64,000 bases of DNA, taken from contig CM027381.1 of assembly GCA_015680905.1 (NCBI GenBank), positions 55,308,501-55,372,500 of the forward strand, in the 5' to 3' direction. The translations under genes and the position numbers were made by a program. The DNA is from Coptis chinensis. Taxonomy: Eukaryota; Streptophyta; Magnoliopsida; Ranunculales; Ranunculaceae. Below are positions 52,996-64,000 of this stretch, piece by piece (positions within the stretch are counted from its first letter, which is position 1; each line of letters opens with the position of its first letter). The notes under the pieces were generated by a model. That model was not told the DNA's origin, ran no database searches, and saw nothing but the letters and a program-made list of their open reading frames with translations.

Positions 52996-54005
52996 AATAT
53001 ATATTACGTAATTACCGTTGTAAGTTTGTAACTATAGATATCTATTTTATAAATATTTATATCCCATTGTGCAATTCCATATGATATATCATCCACTTCC
53101 ATGGTTATCCAATAAGCAAACAAGAAGAAATAGAGATGATATGTAACGAAGCTTGGGTTCTCCTAGAGTGGCTAACTTGACATAACCCTAGGACTAAATT
53201 GCCTTTACATCGACTAGAATGAAATTCCTAAACACTAGACTCCAAGGTCCAAACCCATGAAAATTCCGTAACTTCCTTTACATGCCAAATGTACCATATT
53301 AAACACTAACTGGACCATATTCCTACAGTTCCAACACACATATGATACACATACTGGTACCATTGATTATATTCTCTTGCATTGGATTTCACATGCTAAA
53401 ATTATCTCACAAGGCATTATGTTCACTCGACCACCCTTGAAATGAATTTGTCACACTTTCAAAGCTACGCAGTTGGAGCTTGTTGGAAAAAGGGTTGGAG
53501 AATGGACCAGGAGCAAGGTGGTATGATGGGTAGCTAGAAAAACACAAAAAGAACAATGACAGGTAGGGAAGGCAATGCTCACGAAATGTTTTCTCCTCAA
53601 CTTACGGAAGCCGTTAGGCTTGAATGTGGATTGCAGAGCAACAAAGAATTGGACACCTTGTAGAGAAATATCAAAAAGATGGAGACGTTAGTTCTGCAGC
53701 AATGAACTTTAATTACTAAATACACTTTTTTGGATCATTTATTTCCTCCTTCAAGTTATTAGAATCTATGTATATACTTGCCGTAGGATTGAACTATTTT
53801 GAGTTGAATATATAGCAGGCTACTCCATATGACATGGCTGATTAAACACGGGAATTTTTTTACATTTCTACCATTTTTCTAATTAATGCCATCATGAATT
53901 GTTAAAGGTTATGAACACAATTATTATGCGACAGATATAGTTTTAGACTACGATGTTAATTACTACTATTGACAGACATATAATGAAAAAATCACTATCT
54001 TTGAA
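52996..54005. other. Unassigned AT-rich stretch
   Basis: About 1 kb between the foldback element and the right inverted arm. No open frame of interest and no repeat recognised. Confidence 0.35.
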
Positions 54006-54648
54006 GTATGAGCAAAGGTAACAACAGCCTCAATAGCAAGCGCAAAAACACCATGGAAGGTGATGAGGTTTGTGTTTTACTTATGGACGATCTGCATTTG
54101 TGTAGTCCACACAACGAGCATAGACTCATTGAGCAGACTCTCTCCGACTTTCTCTCCTAGCCCTCTCTCTTCTGTGTTTTGATGTAGGAAAATGCTGATG
54201 TATAATGACACCATCGAGCTGCTATGTCTTTCCACTGAGTGTGATTGAGAAATTCCACCTAATATTGGTTCCCTGTAGGAGGAACAAATTCGTTCTCAGT
54301 CCATTTCTCTCCCATTTTTGTCTTTATGTCTGGATGATTTGGCATATCGGTTATTGACGTTTCTTACTAGGCAACATCTAGATGTCCCTTAGGTACCAAC
54401 CGCTGATATACGCCTTAGTAGTCGCACCTTAACTAATATAGTGTGAGTAATCTTAGATAAGTTTGCTCTTATTCAATTGGTCTGTTGAGCTGGCCGGGCA
54501 CTCATCATTCCTGTGCAGAAGTCATAGTAAGCTCAATCACTCTTTAGCTGTATCTTTTTATAGAAATTTGTAGGGGAGACTCAAGTTGTGATTCGAGCTC
54601 ACTGCTGAGCACACTGTAAATTTGGTCCTTCGTCATTGATGGTTTAGT
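54006..54648. repeat. Right arm of the 0.6-kb inverted repeat
   Basis: Reverse-complement partner of 1-630. Contains ACTCTCTCCGACTTTCTCTCC and a polymorphic GTAGGAAAATGCTGATGTATAATG segment also found in the left arm. Without element A the arms would be about 4.6 kb apart. Confidence 0.75.
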
Positions 54649-54965
54649 ACGCACTAATAAAGGGCTACTATCAAAAATAGTTTATTCACCAAGCAGAATT
54701 GCCTTATATTCAGTCCATCTCTCAAGTTTTGAAACCCGAAAATCAGAGAATCTTTACCAGGAAGTGATCAACTCAAATCCTAAAATTATCTTGTTAAAAT
54801 CAATCCGGATCTACTTCTTAATCTCTGCAATTGGATTTCCTCTTATCCTCGTTATTAGTAATAGCATAGGCAAAGATCTTGGGAACTAGTGAACTACCCG
54901 TCTACATGTAGAATATATGAAAGATTAAGCACAAGCAAGACACATTAAACCATTTCATAAGAAAG
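54649..54965. other. Short unassigned stretch before element C
   Basis: About 320 bp between the inverted arm and the proposed start of the element C LTR. No feature recognised. Confidence 0.35.
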
Positions 54966-55831
54966 TGACGAGTGATTAGCCCCCAAATGTGTATTTTATT
55001 ACCAATATATTGCTCCATTACAGTCCTTCTTACACTTAATGAAAAGACAACTCATAACTTTTATTATCTTTTTCAGGTTAAGGAGTATTTCAGACTACTT
55101 ATCATAAAAGCTGCATCTTAGCACCAAAAGAAGCATTAATCACGCTTATTATGAAGACTAGTAACTGCTATGGAAAAGTGTTGAAAAAGTCAAAGTCAAC
55201 CGGTCAAAGTTAAAAGTCAAAGCCTTCAAATCAGAAGACCAGAGATTGAGGCCCTTATCTCAAAATATGATGACTTTTCTCCCCTAAACCTACCTTGGTC
55301 AAGAAGAAACCAAAAAGCAAAAGCAAAAGTAAAAGTGAAGTGTGAGGTGTCTAGTTTATAATGGAGAAGGGCAAATCTGTAAAAGGCAAAAATAGGGGTA
55401 TATAAGCTAAAAGTAAGGGAGAGAGAAACCATCCATTGTCTTAATATCCAAACTATTTGGTTTGTTTAATTTCTTGTCTTGTTTTTTAATTCATGTTTTT
55501 ATTTTCTTGTTGTTTATTTCCTTTCAATCAACTTGTTATTTTCTTGTTCTTATTTCAATCAATCTTGTTTACTTGTTCTTTGTTTCAATCTTTAATCTTG
55601 TTTACTTGTTCTTATTTCAATGTTTTAATCAATTTTTCCTTTCATGTTTTCAAGTCATTTCAATACAACAATCAAAGCTTTCAAGTTTTCATTAGCTTAA
55701 AATCATTCTAATCCATCCAATAGTCTACATTTTTTCTTCATATCTCCCTCCCTCAAACTCTAAACCATTTAAGATGAACCTCACTCTTAAACAAACTTTT
55801 TGAAGTATACTCACCACAATCGAAAGATTCA
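54966..55831 (+). repeat. Candidate 5' LTR of element C
   Basis: Begins TGACGAGTGATTAGCCCCC and ends GATTCA immediately before a primer-site-like sequence. GTATATAAGC at about 55396-55405 fits a TATA box, followed by an AG-rich start region and a T-rich U5 with repeats of CTTGTTTACTTGTTCTT-like sequence. No partner LTR is in the window, so the borders are inferred. Confidence 0.55.
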
Positions 55832-55833
55832 AA

Positions 55834-55850
55834 TGGCACCACCATCATGG
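55834..55850 (+). other. Candidate primer binding site of element C
   Basis: TGGCACCACCATCATGG, two bases after the candidate LTR end. It resembles the tRNA-Asp type site of A and B (TGGCRCCGCTGCCAT) at the first seven bases, less well afterwards. Confidence 0.5.
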
Positions 55851-57266
55851 ATTGAAGGTGTGAGAGTGATTGGTTGAGAATCTAAGAAGGGAGCATCATT
55901 CTCATCTCTCCATTTCTATTTTTTTCAATTTTTCGTCATTTTATTTTATTGTTTTTTAGTACTGATCTACTTTTTTACAAATCAGGTTGTGGGACAACAA
56001 GGCTGCTGGAGAGGAGCTGAAGACACACACAAAAGCCGACAGAAAGTCACCGGCACCGACATGAGCGAATCTTGGGCTGGGAAATTTGCAAGTTCACCTA
56101 CAATGAAAGGGTGTCGATCTTTTGGCGATTCAGGTTGATTTATGACGAATAGTTGTACTCACGAGCCCCGATTTTATAATAGAGTAGGAGAAAATAGTGG
56201 AACTTGATTGTAATATTTAGTGATAAAAAGAAAAACAAAAAAAAGTTTAGGAAAAATTGGTTTTTGATTGATTTCTTATGATGAACATGAGTTAAACTTG
56301 GTTTAAGTTATATACTTACCAAAGGATTATAGTTTTAATTGCCTTGGGAAGTTCAAGTGTGTGAGGCAAGTTATGGATCATAACTCACACACTTTGAATC
56401 AACTTGGTAATCAACACTCTAAGTCCATTTGACTATAGTTAATCTAGGTTATTAATCTAAAACTAGTTAATAATTAGATTAGTATAATATTAGTTTAATT
56501 TAAGTTTGGGCCATTGAAGGCAAAGTTGTATAAATTGTCAAAAACCCAATTTGTGGCCTTTTTAAGTAGGCCTTATTTGTAACTTAAAACAGGCTTGGGC
56601 CTGATTCTCATATCACGCGCCAACCGACGTCGCCTTCTCCTCAAGCAGCGTGTAAGCACGACTTGAGAGGTAAATTCTAAACCTCCTCGAAGCCCAAGTA
56701 AGAGGATACTTGTGTGTTACTAAGGATGCTTGGATAATTGTGTGATTTACATTTTCAGTCTCGTCTTTACATTCACGCATAAGGCTAAACCCGAATCACA
56801 TAACAACCATTGGGAAGTCATTATCCAATGTAAGTGAATTGGACGTTGCTTGATTATTGAAAGCCCTATACCAAAAAAATTAATTAAAATCAATCAACTA
56901 GAGCCCAAAGTAGTCACGCTCCTCCAGAAAAGGACAAAAATATAGCCACAAGGATTTAGACTAATTAGTTACCAGATTCTGGTGGATCAACTATCTACCT
57001 CACTCCCCTTCCCCCAGATTCATCGTGAGTGAGATTCTTGGTAGCACACCACTTGGTGAAGTGACTACCTACTCTTCTGAGACGTGTAGTAGAGCCATCT
57101 TAGTCTCACGCCAAGCTTTTCCTTTGAACAGGGCATAGTAAAATATATACCAAAAGCAAAGTTTTCAAAACTCCATACTTGATAAAACAAATTTTGATTG
57201 CTTGAGCATACATTGCACCGTTTGCGCATGTTAAGATAGTTTTGGGGTCTTGCTAAAAGTGTATGA
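55851..57266 (+). other. Element C leader
   Basis: About 1.4 kb non-coding stretch between primer site and gag. No ORF of note. It contains segments rich in TTGGG and GGCCTT around 56500-56600. Confidence 0.45.
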
Positions 57267-58490
57267 TACTGCGTTTAGGCACTTCTAGTATTAGCAAGAA
57301 TAAAACTTACTCATGGAAAAGAGTTCATCGTGCTAGACAATCTCCTATTTCTAGTCGTCCATCTCATAAGATGGATGACGAAGTAGTGCAAGCTGAAGAG
57401 CCTCTCTCCAACTTTTACACATCGTTGCAAGATGGAGGCTAAAATTGCTCGTAAGCGGTGTGAGTCGTACAAGATGGAGGCCCATCTTCCACGAGTTAGA
57501 ACACGAGTTATCGTATGAGCATCTACGCCGGATACATGAAGTATGTAATACTTTCCATCATCCGGGTGTCACCGACGATTAGGTTAAGATACGAGTGTTT
57601 CCTTTCACTCTAGCTGGTAAGAGTCACGCTTGGCTTATCTCACAGAAGGCCGACTCTTTCGATATATGGGAAAAGGTTGTGTTCTCCTACATGAAGAAGT
57701 ACTTTCTGCCAAAGAAAACATAAGAGATATAATAAGAAGCAAAATACAGTTCTTCAGACAGAGTCTGAGTGAGACATTTTTCGAAGTATGGAATAGATTC
57801 TCTAACCTACTCTATTCATGTCCCCACCATAAACTAGAAAAATCCACTCTTGTCCAATGTTTCTTCAGAGGCCTTCTCCCATAACACAAAGTAACCCTCG
57901 ACATCGTAAGTAATAGTAATTTTTTAGATAGAGGTGCAACTGAAACCTTAACCTTTCTTGAAAACTAAGCTGAAAAGAGTACCCATTGGGGTGACATATA
58001 CAATTCCATAATAGCCCAACCCAATACAACTAAGGCTAGTGGTATTTTTGAGGTAAAATTAGATCCAGAAATCAAAACCCTAATAGAAACCCTCACAAGA
58101 AAGATAGATGCCCTCACAACCAAACAAAAATACCAAAACCCTCATCCTGTCATGAACGTAAATACCTCACCATGCAATTTATGTCTAAACTTAAATTATA
58201 TAGATGACACATGTTCCTTGATCACAAACCTATCATCACTTCAGCCAGAAGAAGTATGTGATTTCAATGTACCAAATGCACCATGGAGACAACATCCAAA
58301 TTTCGCATGGACCAACATTCCACAAAACCAAACACCACCAGGTTTCAACAAACCAACAAATACATTCAGACAAGGACAAGGACAAGGACAAGGTACCTAT
58401 AACAATCAGAACAGATCATTGGTTTCATCCTAGTTTAACCAGAACTATTAAAACCCACCTATCAACAACCAAAGAGACCTAGTTCCCATT
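57267..58490 (+). pseudogene. Element C gag relic
   Basis: From a degraded LRLGTS start near 57270. MDDEVVQAEEPLSNFYTSL (about 57365) parallels the acidic segment in gag of A. The core appears in pieces: RIHEVCNTFHHPGV, FPFTLAGKSHAW, a frame with FRQSLSETFFEVWNRFSNLL and CPHHKLEKSTLVQCFFRGLL, and NVNTSPCNLCLNLNY, then an N/Q/G-rich tail to about 58433. Several stops and shifts. Confidence 0.8.
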
Positions 58491-58533
58491 ACACCCATCA
58501 ACTAGTGTCCAAACAGATAAGCCCACCGAAATA

Positions 58534-59514
58534 ATGTTATATTTCATGCAACAGCAAACCCAAATCCTAGCATCCATGCAACAATCTCTGAACTTGTTAG
58601 CCCAAGAGCGAACCCAGAAAAATTCATTACCAGGCCAAAAAGTTCAAACCCATAAAACCCAAGAGATTAAGGCAGTCACAACCTTGCGATCTGGTAAAAC
58701 TGTTGACAACAAAGTAGTCCTACCAGAAGACCCTACACCTGTAGAGGTAACCATTCCAGTACCAAAATCGGAAATTGAAAACCAAATACCTCCACATATT
58801 CCTAGCAATATTCCAGTCCCTAAACCATCAATTCCTTCACCTAACCCAGTTAGACAATACAAACCAAAGGCACCTTTTCCAACTCGTCTAATGACACCCA
58901 AGGAGGATGAAAATTTTGATGAAATCAGAGAAACGTTCAAAAGGCTAACCACAAACTTGCCATTTCTCGATGCCATCAAACATTTACCCAAGCATGCCAA
59001 GTTTCTTAAGAATATGTGCACCAACAAAATAAAAACTAACATTCTAAAGGATGCCTTCCTTACTGAACAATTTCCATCCCTCATAGAGACTAACAAAATC
59101 GTCAAATATAAAGATCCTGGTTGTCCTACCATCCCTTGCACTATAGGAGACAAGTACACTGCAACTGCCTTACTCGATCTTGGAGCAAGTGTTAACCTCC
59201 TTCCATACTACCTCTTTAAACAACTCAGTTTCCACGAGCTTACACCGACCACCATGACATTGCAATTAGCCAACCGATCCATCACATACCCAAAAGAAGT
59301 TGTTGAAAATGTGCTTGTCAAGGTTAAATTTTTTTACTACCCTGTTGATTTTGTCATCCTTGACACCGAAATTGCTCATGATGTCATACCCATCATTCTA
59401 GGGCGCCCATTCTTGGCAACTGCCAACGCCCTCATAAATTGCCGTAATGGATCTATGACCATGTCTTTTGGGAATCTTTCAGTAGAAGTCAATGTTTTCA
59501 AGATGATGCAATAG
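58534..59514 (+). CDS. Element C gag C-terminus and aspartic protease, open frame
   Basis: A single 326-codon frame, the longest uninterrupted retrotransposon frame in the window. It reads QQTQILASMQQSLNLLAQ, a linker with Pro-rich repeats, the FDEIRETFKRLTTNLPFLDA segment, and the protease with intact TALLDLGASVNLLPYYLF. The second conserved part is IPIILGRPFLATANAL, ending MSFGNLSVEVNVFKMMQ. The DLGAS loop is preserved, unlike in A. TAG at 59512-59514 ends the frame before RT, where the family normally continues, so this is a piece of a Gag-Pol chain rather than a free gene. Confidence 0.85.
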   Translation: MLYFMQQQTQILASMQQSLNLLAQERTQKNSLPGQKVQTHKTQEIKAVTTLRSGKTVDNKVVLPEDPTPVEVTIPVPKSEIENQIPPHIPSNIPVPKPSIPSPNPVRQYKPKAPFPTRLMTPKEDENFDEIRETFKRLTTNLPFLDAIKHLPKHAKFLKNMCTNKIKTNILKDAFLTEQFPSLIETNKIVKYKDPGCPTIPCTIGDKYTATALLDLGASVNLLPYYLFKQLSFHELTPTTMTLQLANRSITYPKEVVENVLVKVKFFYYPVDFVILDTEIAHDVIPIILGRPFLATANALINCRNGSMTMSFGNLSVEVNVFKMMQ

Positions 59515-59517
59515 CAG

Positions 59518-60676
59518 ATGGAAGAAGAGTTGGATGACGAAGTTAGTATGATAGACAGTGTAGTGCAAAAGTACTGTAACCGGATTTTCCTAGAAAATGA
59601 GGGGCATCAGTTCTTATCTTTCAGAGATTCAGAGTTTGATATGGATCAATATAAAGAAGGTACCTCGGTAACTTTGGGATCAGTTCCCTTATGCACTTCA
59701 GATGATGAGTTCCTTGAACAGAAAGAGACATCACTAGCCCAGGTGTTTTCAATGAAAGAATAGAATCCTGTAGAGACATTGTTACCCACAACACCTACTC
59801 CTGCTCTTAAGTCTCTCCCTCCTGACCTAAAATATATCTATCTTGATACCGATGGTACACATCCCATCATCATTTCATCCTAGTTGTCAGAAAAGGAAGA
59901 AGAACGCTTGATTAGAGTGATTCAAGAACACCATTTTGCCATTGGTTGGTCTCTTGATGATATAAAAGGTATTGAACCAAAGATTTGCACCCATCGGATT
60001 CACCTGGAAGAGAATGCCAAGACCTCTAGAGAGCCACAGTGCCGGTTAAATCTAGCTATGAAAGAGGTAGTAAGGGCGGAGATCCTGAGATTACTAGATG
60101 CTGGAATCATTTACCCTATATCTGACAGCGAATGGGTTAGCCCTATTCATGTGGTGCCAAAGAAATTTGGGATTACAATGGTCCATAATGAGGAAGGAGA
60201 GTTAATACCAGCACGTGTTCCCATCATGTGGAGGATTTGTATTGATTATCGGAAGCTGAATGTCGTCACAAGGAAAGATCATTTCCCCCTGCCATTTGTA
60301 GATCAGATGCTTAAACGTTTAGTAGGGCATGCTTATTACTGTTTCTTGGATAGATACTTAGGGTACTTTCAGATTTTAATTGATGAAGCAAATCAAGAAA
60401 AAACTACCTTCAACTTGCCCTTTTGGAACACATGCTTATGCACATATGCCCTTCGGTATCTGCAATGCACCAGCCACATTTCAACGCTGCATGCTACACA
60501 TCTTCAGCGATATGGTGGAGAGATTCATGGAAGTGTTATGGATAATTTTTCCCTCTATGGAGATTCTTTCGATGATTGCTTATCCAACCTATCCAAAGTA
60601 TTGGCACGTTGTCAAGAAAAGAATTTTGTCCTTAAATGGGAAAAGTGTCACTTCATGGTAAAAAAAAAGGAATAGT
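59518..60676 (+). pseudogene. Element C reverse transcriptase, truncated
   Basis: 59518-59763 is the acidic protease-RT linker. 59884-60675 is RT: IGWSLDDIKGIEPKICTHRI, LLDAGIIYPISDSEWVSP, WRICIDYRKLNVVTRKDHF, QEKTTF, then a frameshift, and VMDNFSLYGDSFDDCLSN. In that last motif the family has FMDDF, so the second catalytic aspartate became asparagine and the Phe is lost. The frame ends in the LTR of element D at 60677, before the thumb and RNase H. Confidence 0.88.
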
Positions 60677-62069
60677 TGATAAACGTAAAATGAATAGTCT
60701 ACCTATGTAATGAACTATTGATTCACAACGTAAGTAAACTAAACTTATACTTTTACGTGCTTGAGTTATCAAAGATTTCTACTCTCAATCCTATGAGATA
60801 TAGTGGAGTAGATAAGTTCGTTCCACTCCTAGTGCTCTAGCATGGATGTTTTCTAATCTAACTAGTCGTTTTTAAGTCTATGAGAGTTTTACGAAGGGAA
60901 TTATACTATGATGCAACTACCCACAAGATGCAACTAAGATGATTATCTAAATAATTATGGGAAGGCTACGTTGATTCTATGATAAGGAGTTAGAGGGGGA
61001 TTGATTCCACCTTAACTCAACTTAATCCACTAACGATTAATCGTCAGAATCGAATTGAAAGCGCCCAGTGAACAATTGGTTATTCCTAATCCCTAATTAT
61101 ACATGGCATTTCTACCAATTCATAACTAGCATGTGAACAATTAAACCCATTCTCATGGTGAACTAATCATTTCTAGAGTGGAATAGAAAATACGACGACT
61201 TCTACGATGTCGGAATCAAGCTTTCATCAAGGCTTCACAACCCCTCTAATGGAGGTTTAACCTTGAATCATTCATAATCATTTCCATTTATATTAAAACT
61301 AAACATAATATAAAGCATTGAAATTTATTTAATTAAACAATAATAAAATCTAATTTAATGACTAAATTGAACTAAGGACATGAATTGAAATTAGATCTAG
61401 AATTGGAATTGACAAAATCGAAATTGATAAAGAATACTACTTTATTGATCTAATCAAATGAAGAACAAGATTCAAGGTTTAATCTAATGAAATGAATTAG
61501 ATATTGAAACTATACTTAATCAAAAACAATTAAATGAAACTAGATCTAGAAGCTATTTTAATGGCTACTTTCTATTCTAAGCTAACTATTATTTTCTAAC
61601 CACTGGCTACCATTAATGAAGAGCTAAGCTTTTGTTTTTATACATTCAGATCCAAAAAACGTGCATGGGCTTGGAGCCATATTTTGGGCCAGAGAATCAG
61701 ACCCAAAACCCAATTCTTTCAGTCCAAAAAGGCCTCTTCAGCTGCAGCTGGCTTCCACAGACTTTTCGTCCACTTCTGCTCCTCTGATTGGGTCAAGGCT
61801 TGGACCATTGCAAAGCTCTTTCCGCGCCGGTCGTTTTGACATAAGGTAGGCCTCATTCGAGGTCTAAGTCCAAAGATATGGCATTCGGAAGTTCCCTGAC
61901 TTTTGCTCCTTTATTTCGCTAAAAGTGGCACATTTCTCGCACATAATGGACTTTGAAGCCTAAAATGCATAAAACACGTAATCAGTATTAACTCTTACTT
62001 ATTATTCACATAATTGGTCTAACGGTATGATTATTAAGGGGTTAAAACTACAGTTTTGGGCTCTTATCA
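60677..62069 (-). repeat. Element D 3' LTR
   Basis: 1393 bp. On the minus strand TGATAAGAGCCCAAAACTG to the end at 60677 (plus strand TTGATAAACGTAAAATG). A reversed TATA box (TTTTTATAC) lies at about 61634-61642. Same family as the LTRs of B and the solo LTR at 6935-8416. Confidence 0.92.
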
Positions 62070-63895
62070 AACCACCCCTAAACAAAGATTTTGCTTGTCC
62101 TCAAGCAAATATGAGAAATTAGAATAAGTGACCAAAAATGGAGTTCTAACTACTCTCGTTTCACTGAGTCGCGATTGCATTGACCATATGCAACAAGGCC
62201 TTAAACCACTAGGAATTCCCTAGTGGACGAAGTTATAGCCTCCTTGAGTTTTTCAGGTGAAGGTACTCACAAACTTCATCTATACTACAACGACTAAGAA
62301 AATAAAACTATTGTTTCCTTATTCATGCTCAACTATCTATACATCTCTAGCAATTACATAAGAATAACCAGTCAAAACCCTAAGTTAATATATGCATAAT
62401 AATCAATCATCTACAATAAACATATATACAATGAGTAGTACTTATCAAATGTTTAGGAGGTTTGTTCTCGAGAACTTCGAATAGCGTCCTTAAGTAGGTT
62501 CTCACAATAATAGTCAAGAAACAACACTCGATTTTTTGCACTCAAGTTTAAGCTACTCCGGTGTACAGTGGGCACACTTTACCTTACAATCTCAATGACA
62601 ACAAGGAAGCCGGGGTCGATCAAACACATCTGCCACTTACTATCACACTCACCTATTCCTAATTGAGCTAGAGGTCTTTATTAGGTATTACGGGGATTAG
62701 GAGGTGGTTTAAGAAGGAAGGAAATGGATATTCAAAAGGACAAGTCTGAGATAATAGAGTCTTCGTATTATGTAACTTAGAGAAAACCTTGTTATTTTCT
62801 TTTGCTTCTATACTTTGTTTCCATCCTTAGCCATATTTTTCTTTTTCTTTTCTTTGGCTTTTGACTCCCTTTTATTCTATTTTTTTTTTTTTTTTTGGAG
62901 TTTTTATTTTATTTCTATTTTTCTTTTCTTTGGATGGAAACTTCTTTTCTTTATTTTCTGAAGCAACTAACAATTTTTTTGTTTACACAGGTTTTTTTCT
63001 CTTCTTCTTTCTTCACTCATTCTATTCTCAGACTTATTCTAAATTGGGTAGGTTGATTTATTCTCTTTTTTTTTTTTTTTTATTTTGTTTTTGTTTTTGT
63101 AACAGGGTAAAGGAATTGTGGTTTATGGAAGGGCTAATGAAAGGCTCAGAGTGGCGACTAGCGGAAAATAATTCATAGGTTTGAATTTCTGGCTATATCG
63201 ATCCAAAGAGCGGCCTAAATTCTCACTTAGGATATGGTTTAGTGATCAAGCAAGTGGACGTGTGATTTCTCTATCCGGATTTTACTTCTCCCTTGTGTCA
63301 TTTCTCAAATGTTTCGCTCATATAAGGCTTTAGGCTATATTCTCCACAGGATTTGTAGAATAAGTACTCTAGCCTAGATTTCAGAAACTTCTTTGCTAAC
63401 AATCATAGATACTCATGTAATATATTTATAGATAGATGCAAAGATTATTACCTACGATTAACCTAAGTTTCTAACAATTATTACGATGCAAATGTGACTA
63501 TGTGAGACTTCTAGATTGTTAAAAGCATGGAGAAAGAAACAATACCAATATTCCTAAGTGTATAGCATGACTTATTTATTTATATTTTTTAAATTTTGAA
63601 ATTTTAACTAGAAAACAAATGCATATTATGTCTATCTATATCGTAACGGATGTCTTAATTACACGTGTTTCTATGCCCCCAAAACAAAAGCATGCTTTGT
63701 CCTCAAAGCATTTAAATAAAGAGGGTAGGAAAAATACCATTGAAAACGCGTGAAATTCGGGAACATCTGCAAAACAAAGTTAGAACGCGTACTAATATAG
63801 GAAATAAAAACCGACACAACTCTATAAGAGTTCTACCCATTATGGGGTTAACATAATTAAATTGCTTGGGACATAGCGGACACTAACAGAACTAA
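62070..63895 (-). other. Element D polypurine tract and 3' UTR
   Basis: Purine tract GTTTAGGGGTGGTT (62070-62083 on the minus strand), then GCTTGAGGACAAGC and the block with near-palindromic CCACTAGG/CCTAGTGG arms at about 62205-62225 that A and B share. T-runs near 62880 and 63070 match the A-runs in the 3' UTR of B. The F-rich plus-strand ORF here is low complexity. Confidence 0.75.
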
Positions 63896-64000
63896 AACTT
63901 ACCTCCACTCCGTTGTTATCGTCATCTTCGTCATCCTCTACTTCTATAAAGAAGTGAGGTTCCTTCAGCGATCCTGCCATGCTATGATAATTTGCCGGGC
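63896..64000 (-). pseudogene. Element D 3' ORF, last codons
   Basis: On the minus strand the final stretch reads an IIIAWQD-like piece and, in another frame, KEPHFFIEVEDDEDDNNGVEV, followed by GTAAGTTTTAG. This matches the end of the 3' ORF of B (VIMDWQDAKEPH, acidic tail). One frameshift is visible. The rest lies outside the window. Confidence 0.6.

Larger units (their letters stand above)
54966..60676 (+). mobile_element. Element C: Athila-type Gypsy element, cut by element D
   Basis: Plus-strand gag, protease and RT of an Athila relative, preceded by a candidate 5' LTR (54966-55831) and primer site of a different family from A, B and D. The RT frame stops exactly where the D LTR begins (60677). 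Integrase, RNase H and the 3' LTR lie beyond D, outside the window. The protease-containing frame is still long and open; the rest is broken. Confidence 0.8.
60677..64000 (-). mobile_element. Element D: Athila-type element, 3' end only
   Basis: On the minus strand the window shows the 3' LTR (60677-62069), purine tract, 3' UTR and the end of the 3' ORF; the rest lies beyond base 64000. LTR sequence and the 3' region are close relatives of element B. ATAGT (60672-60676) is the expected left copy of the target duplication; its partner is outside the window. It inserted into RT of element C. Confidence 0.9.

Noticed and set aside
55462-55711. Two overlapping Phe/Leu-rich ORFs resembling membrane proteins
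   Set aside because: They lie in the T-rich U5 part of the candidate LTR of element C and are low complexity.
62861-63178. Phe-rich 105-codon ORF, apparently membrane-like
   Set aside because: T-rich 3' UTR of element D on the opposite strand; low complexity and homologous to non-coding UTR in B.

Overview
This window is plant nuclear DNA, almost certainly from a eudicot. The evidence is the very AT-rich sequence, long microsatellites, Ty3/Gypsy (Athila-type), Ty1/Copia, LINE, CACTA and MITE-like elements, an endogenous pararetrovirus, and captured plant kinase exons with canonical introns. I see no intact host gene, rRNA, tRNA or CRISPR array. It reads as a nest of transposons inside transposons, typical of pericentromeric or intergenic heterochromatin.

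Layout. The oldest layer is a pair of inverted arms (1-630 and 54006-54648). They enclose a poly(A)-tailed LINE relic on the minus strand, a possible XPG/EXO1-like nuclease relic (51.6-52.1 kb) and a palindromic MITE-like element (52.3-53.0 kb). An Athila-type retrotransposon, element A (minus strand, 1422-50177, target-site duplication AAGGT), split the LINE. Element A then received: a Copia solo LTR in its 3' LTR (2396-3652); an Athila solo LTR (6935-8416, TSD ATAGC); a long chromovirus-like solo LTR (9526-18894, TSD TCATC), itself hit by a CACTA transposon (10012-16828, TSD TAT) carrying exons of two plant kinases; a complete second Athila element B (plus strand, 20841-35532, TSD CTCAC); and a caulimovirid (pararetrovirus) fragment (about 43475-47925) lying between TA dinucleotide tracts.

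Right of the nest, a third Gypsy element C (plus strand, from 54966) is cut inside its reverse transcriptase at 60676 by a fourth Athila element D (minus strand, 60677 to the window end).

How parts work together. The retroelement proteins (gag, protease, reverse transcriptase, RNase H, integrase, plus a 3' ORF in the env position) are all broken by stops, frameshifts or deletions. Element B has nearly identical LTRs but decayed coding with most of RNase H missing, which suggests it moved using proteins from another copy. The two most interesting pieces are the pararetrovirus fragment, where a coat-protein/protease unit is followed by a roughly 540-codon ORF I do not recognise instead of reverse transcriptase, and the CACTA element with BSK-like and CDPK-like exons joined in the same orientation.
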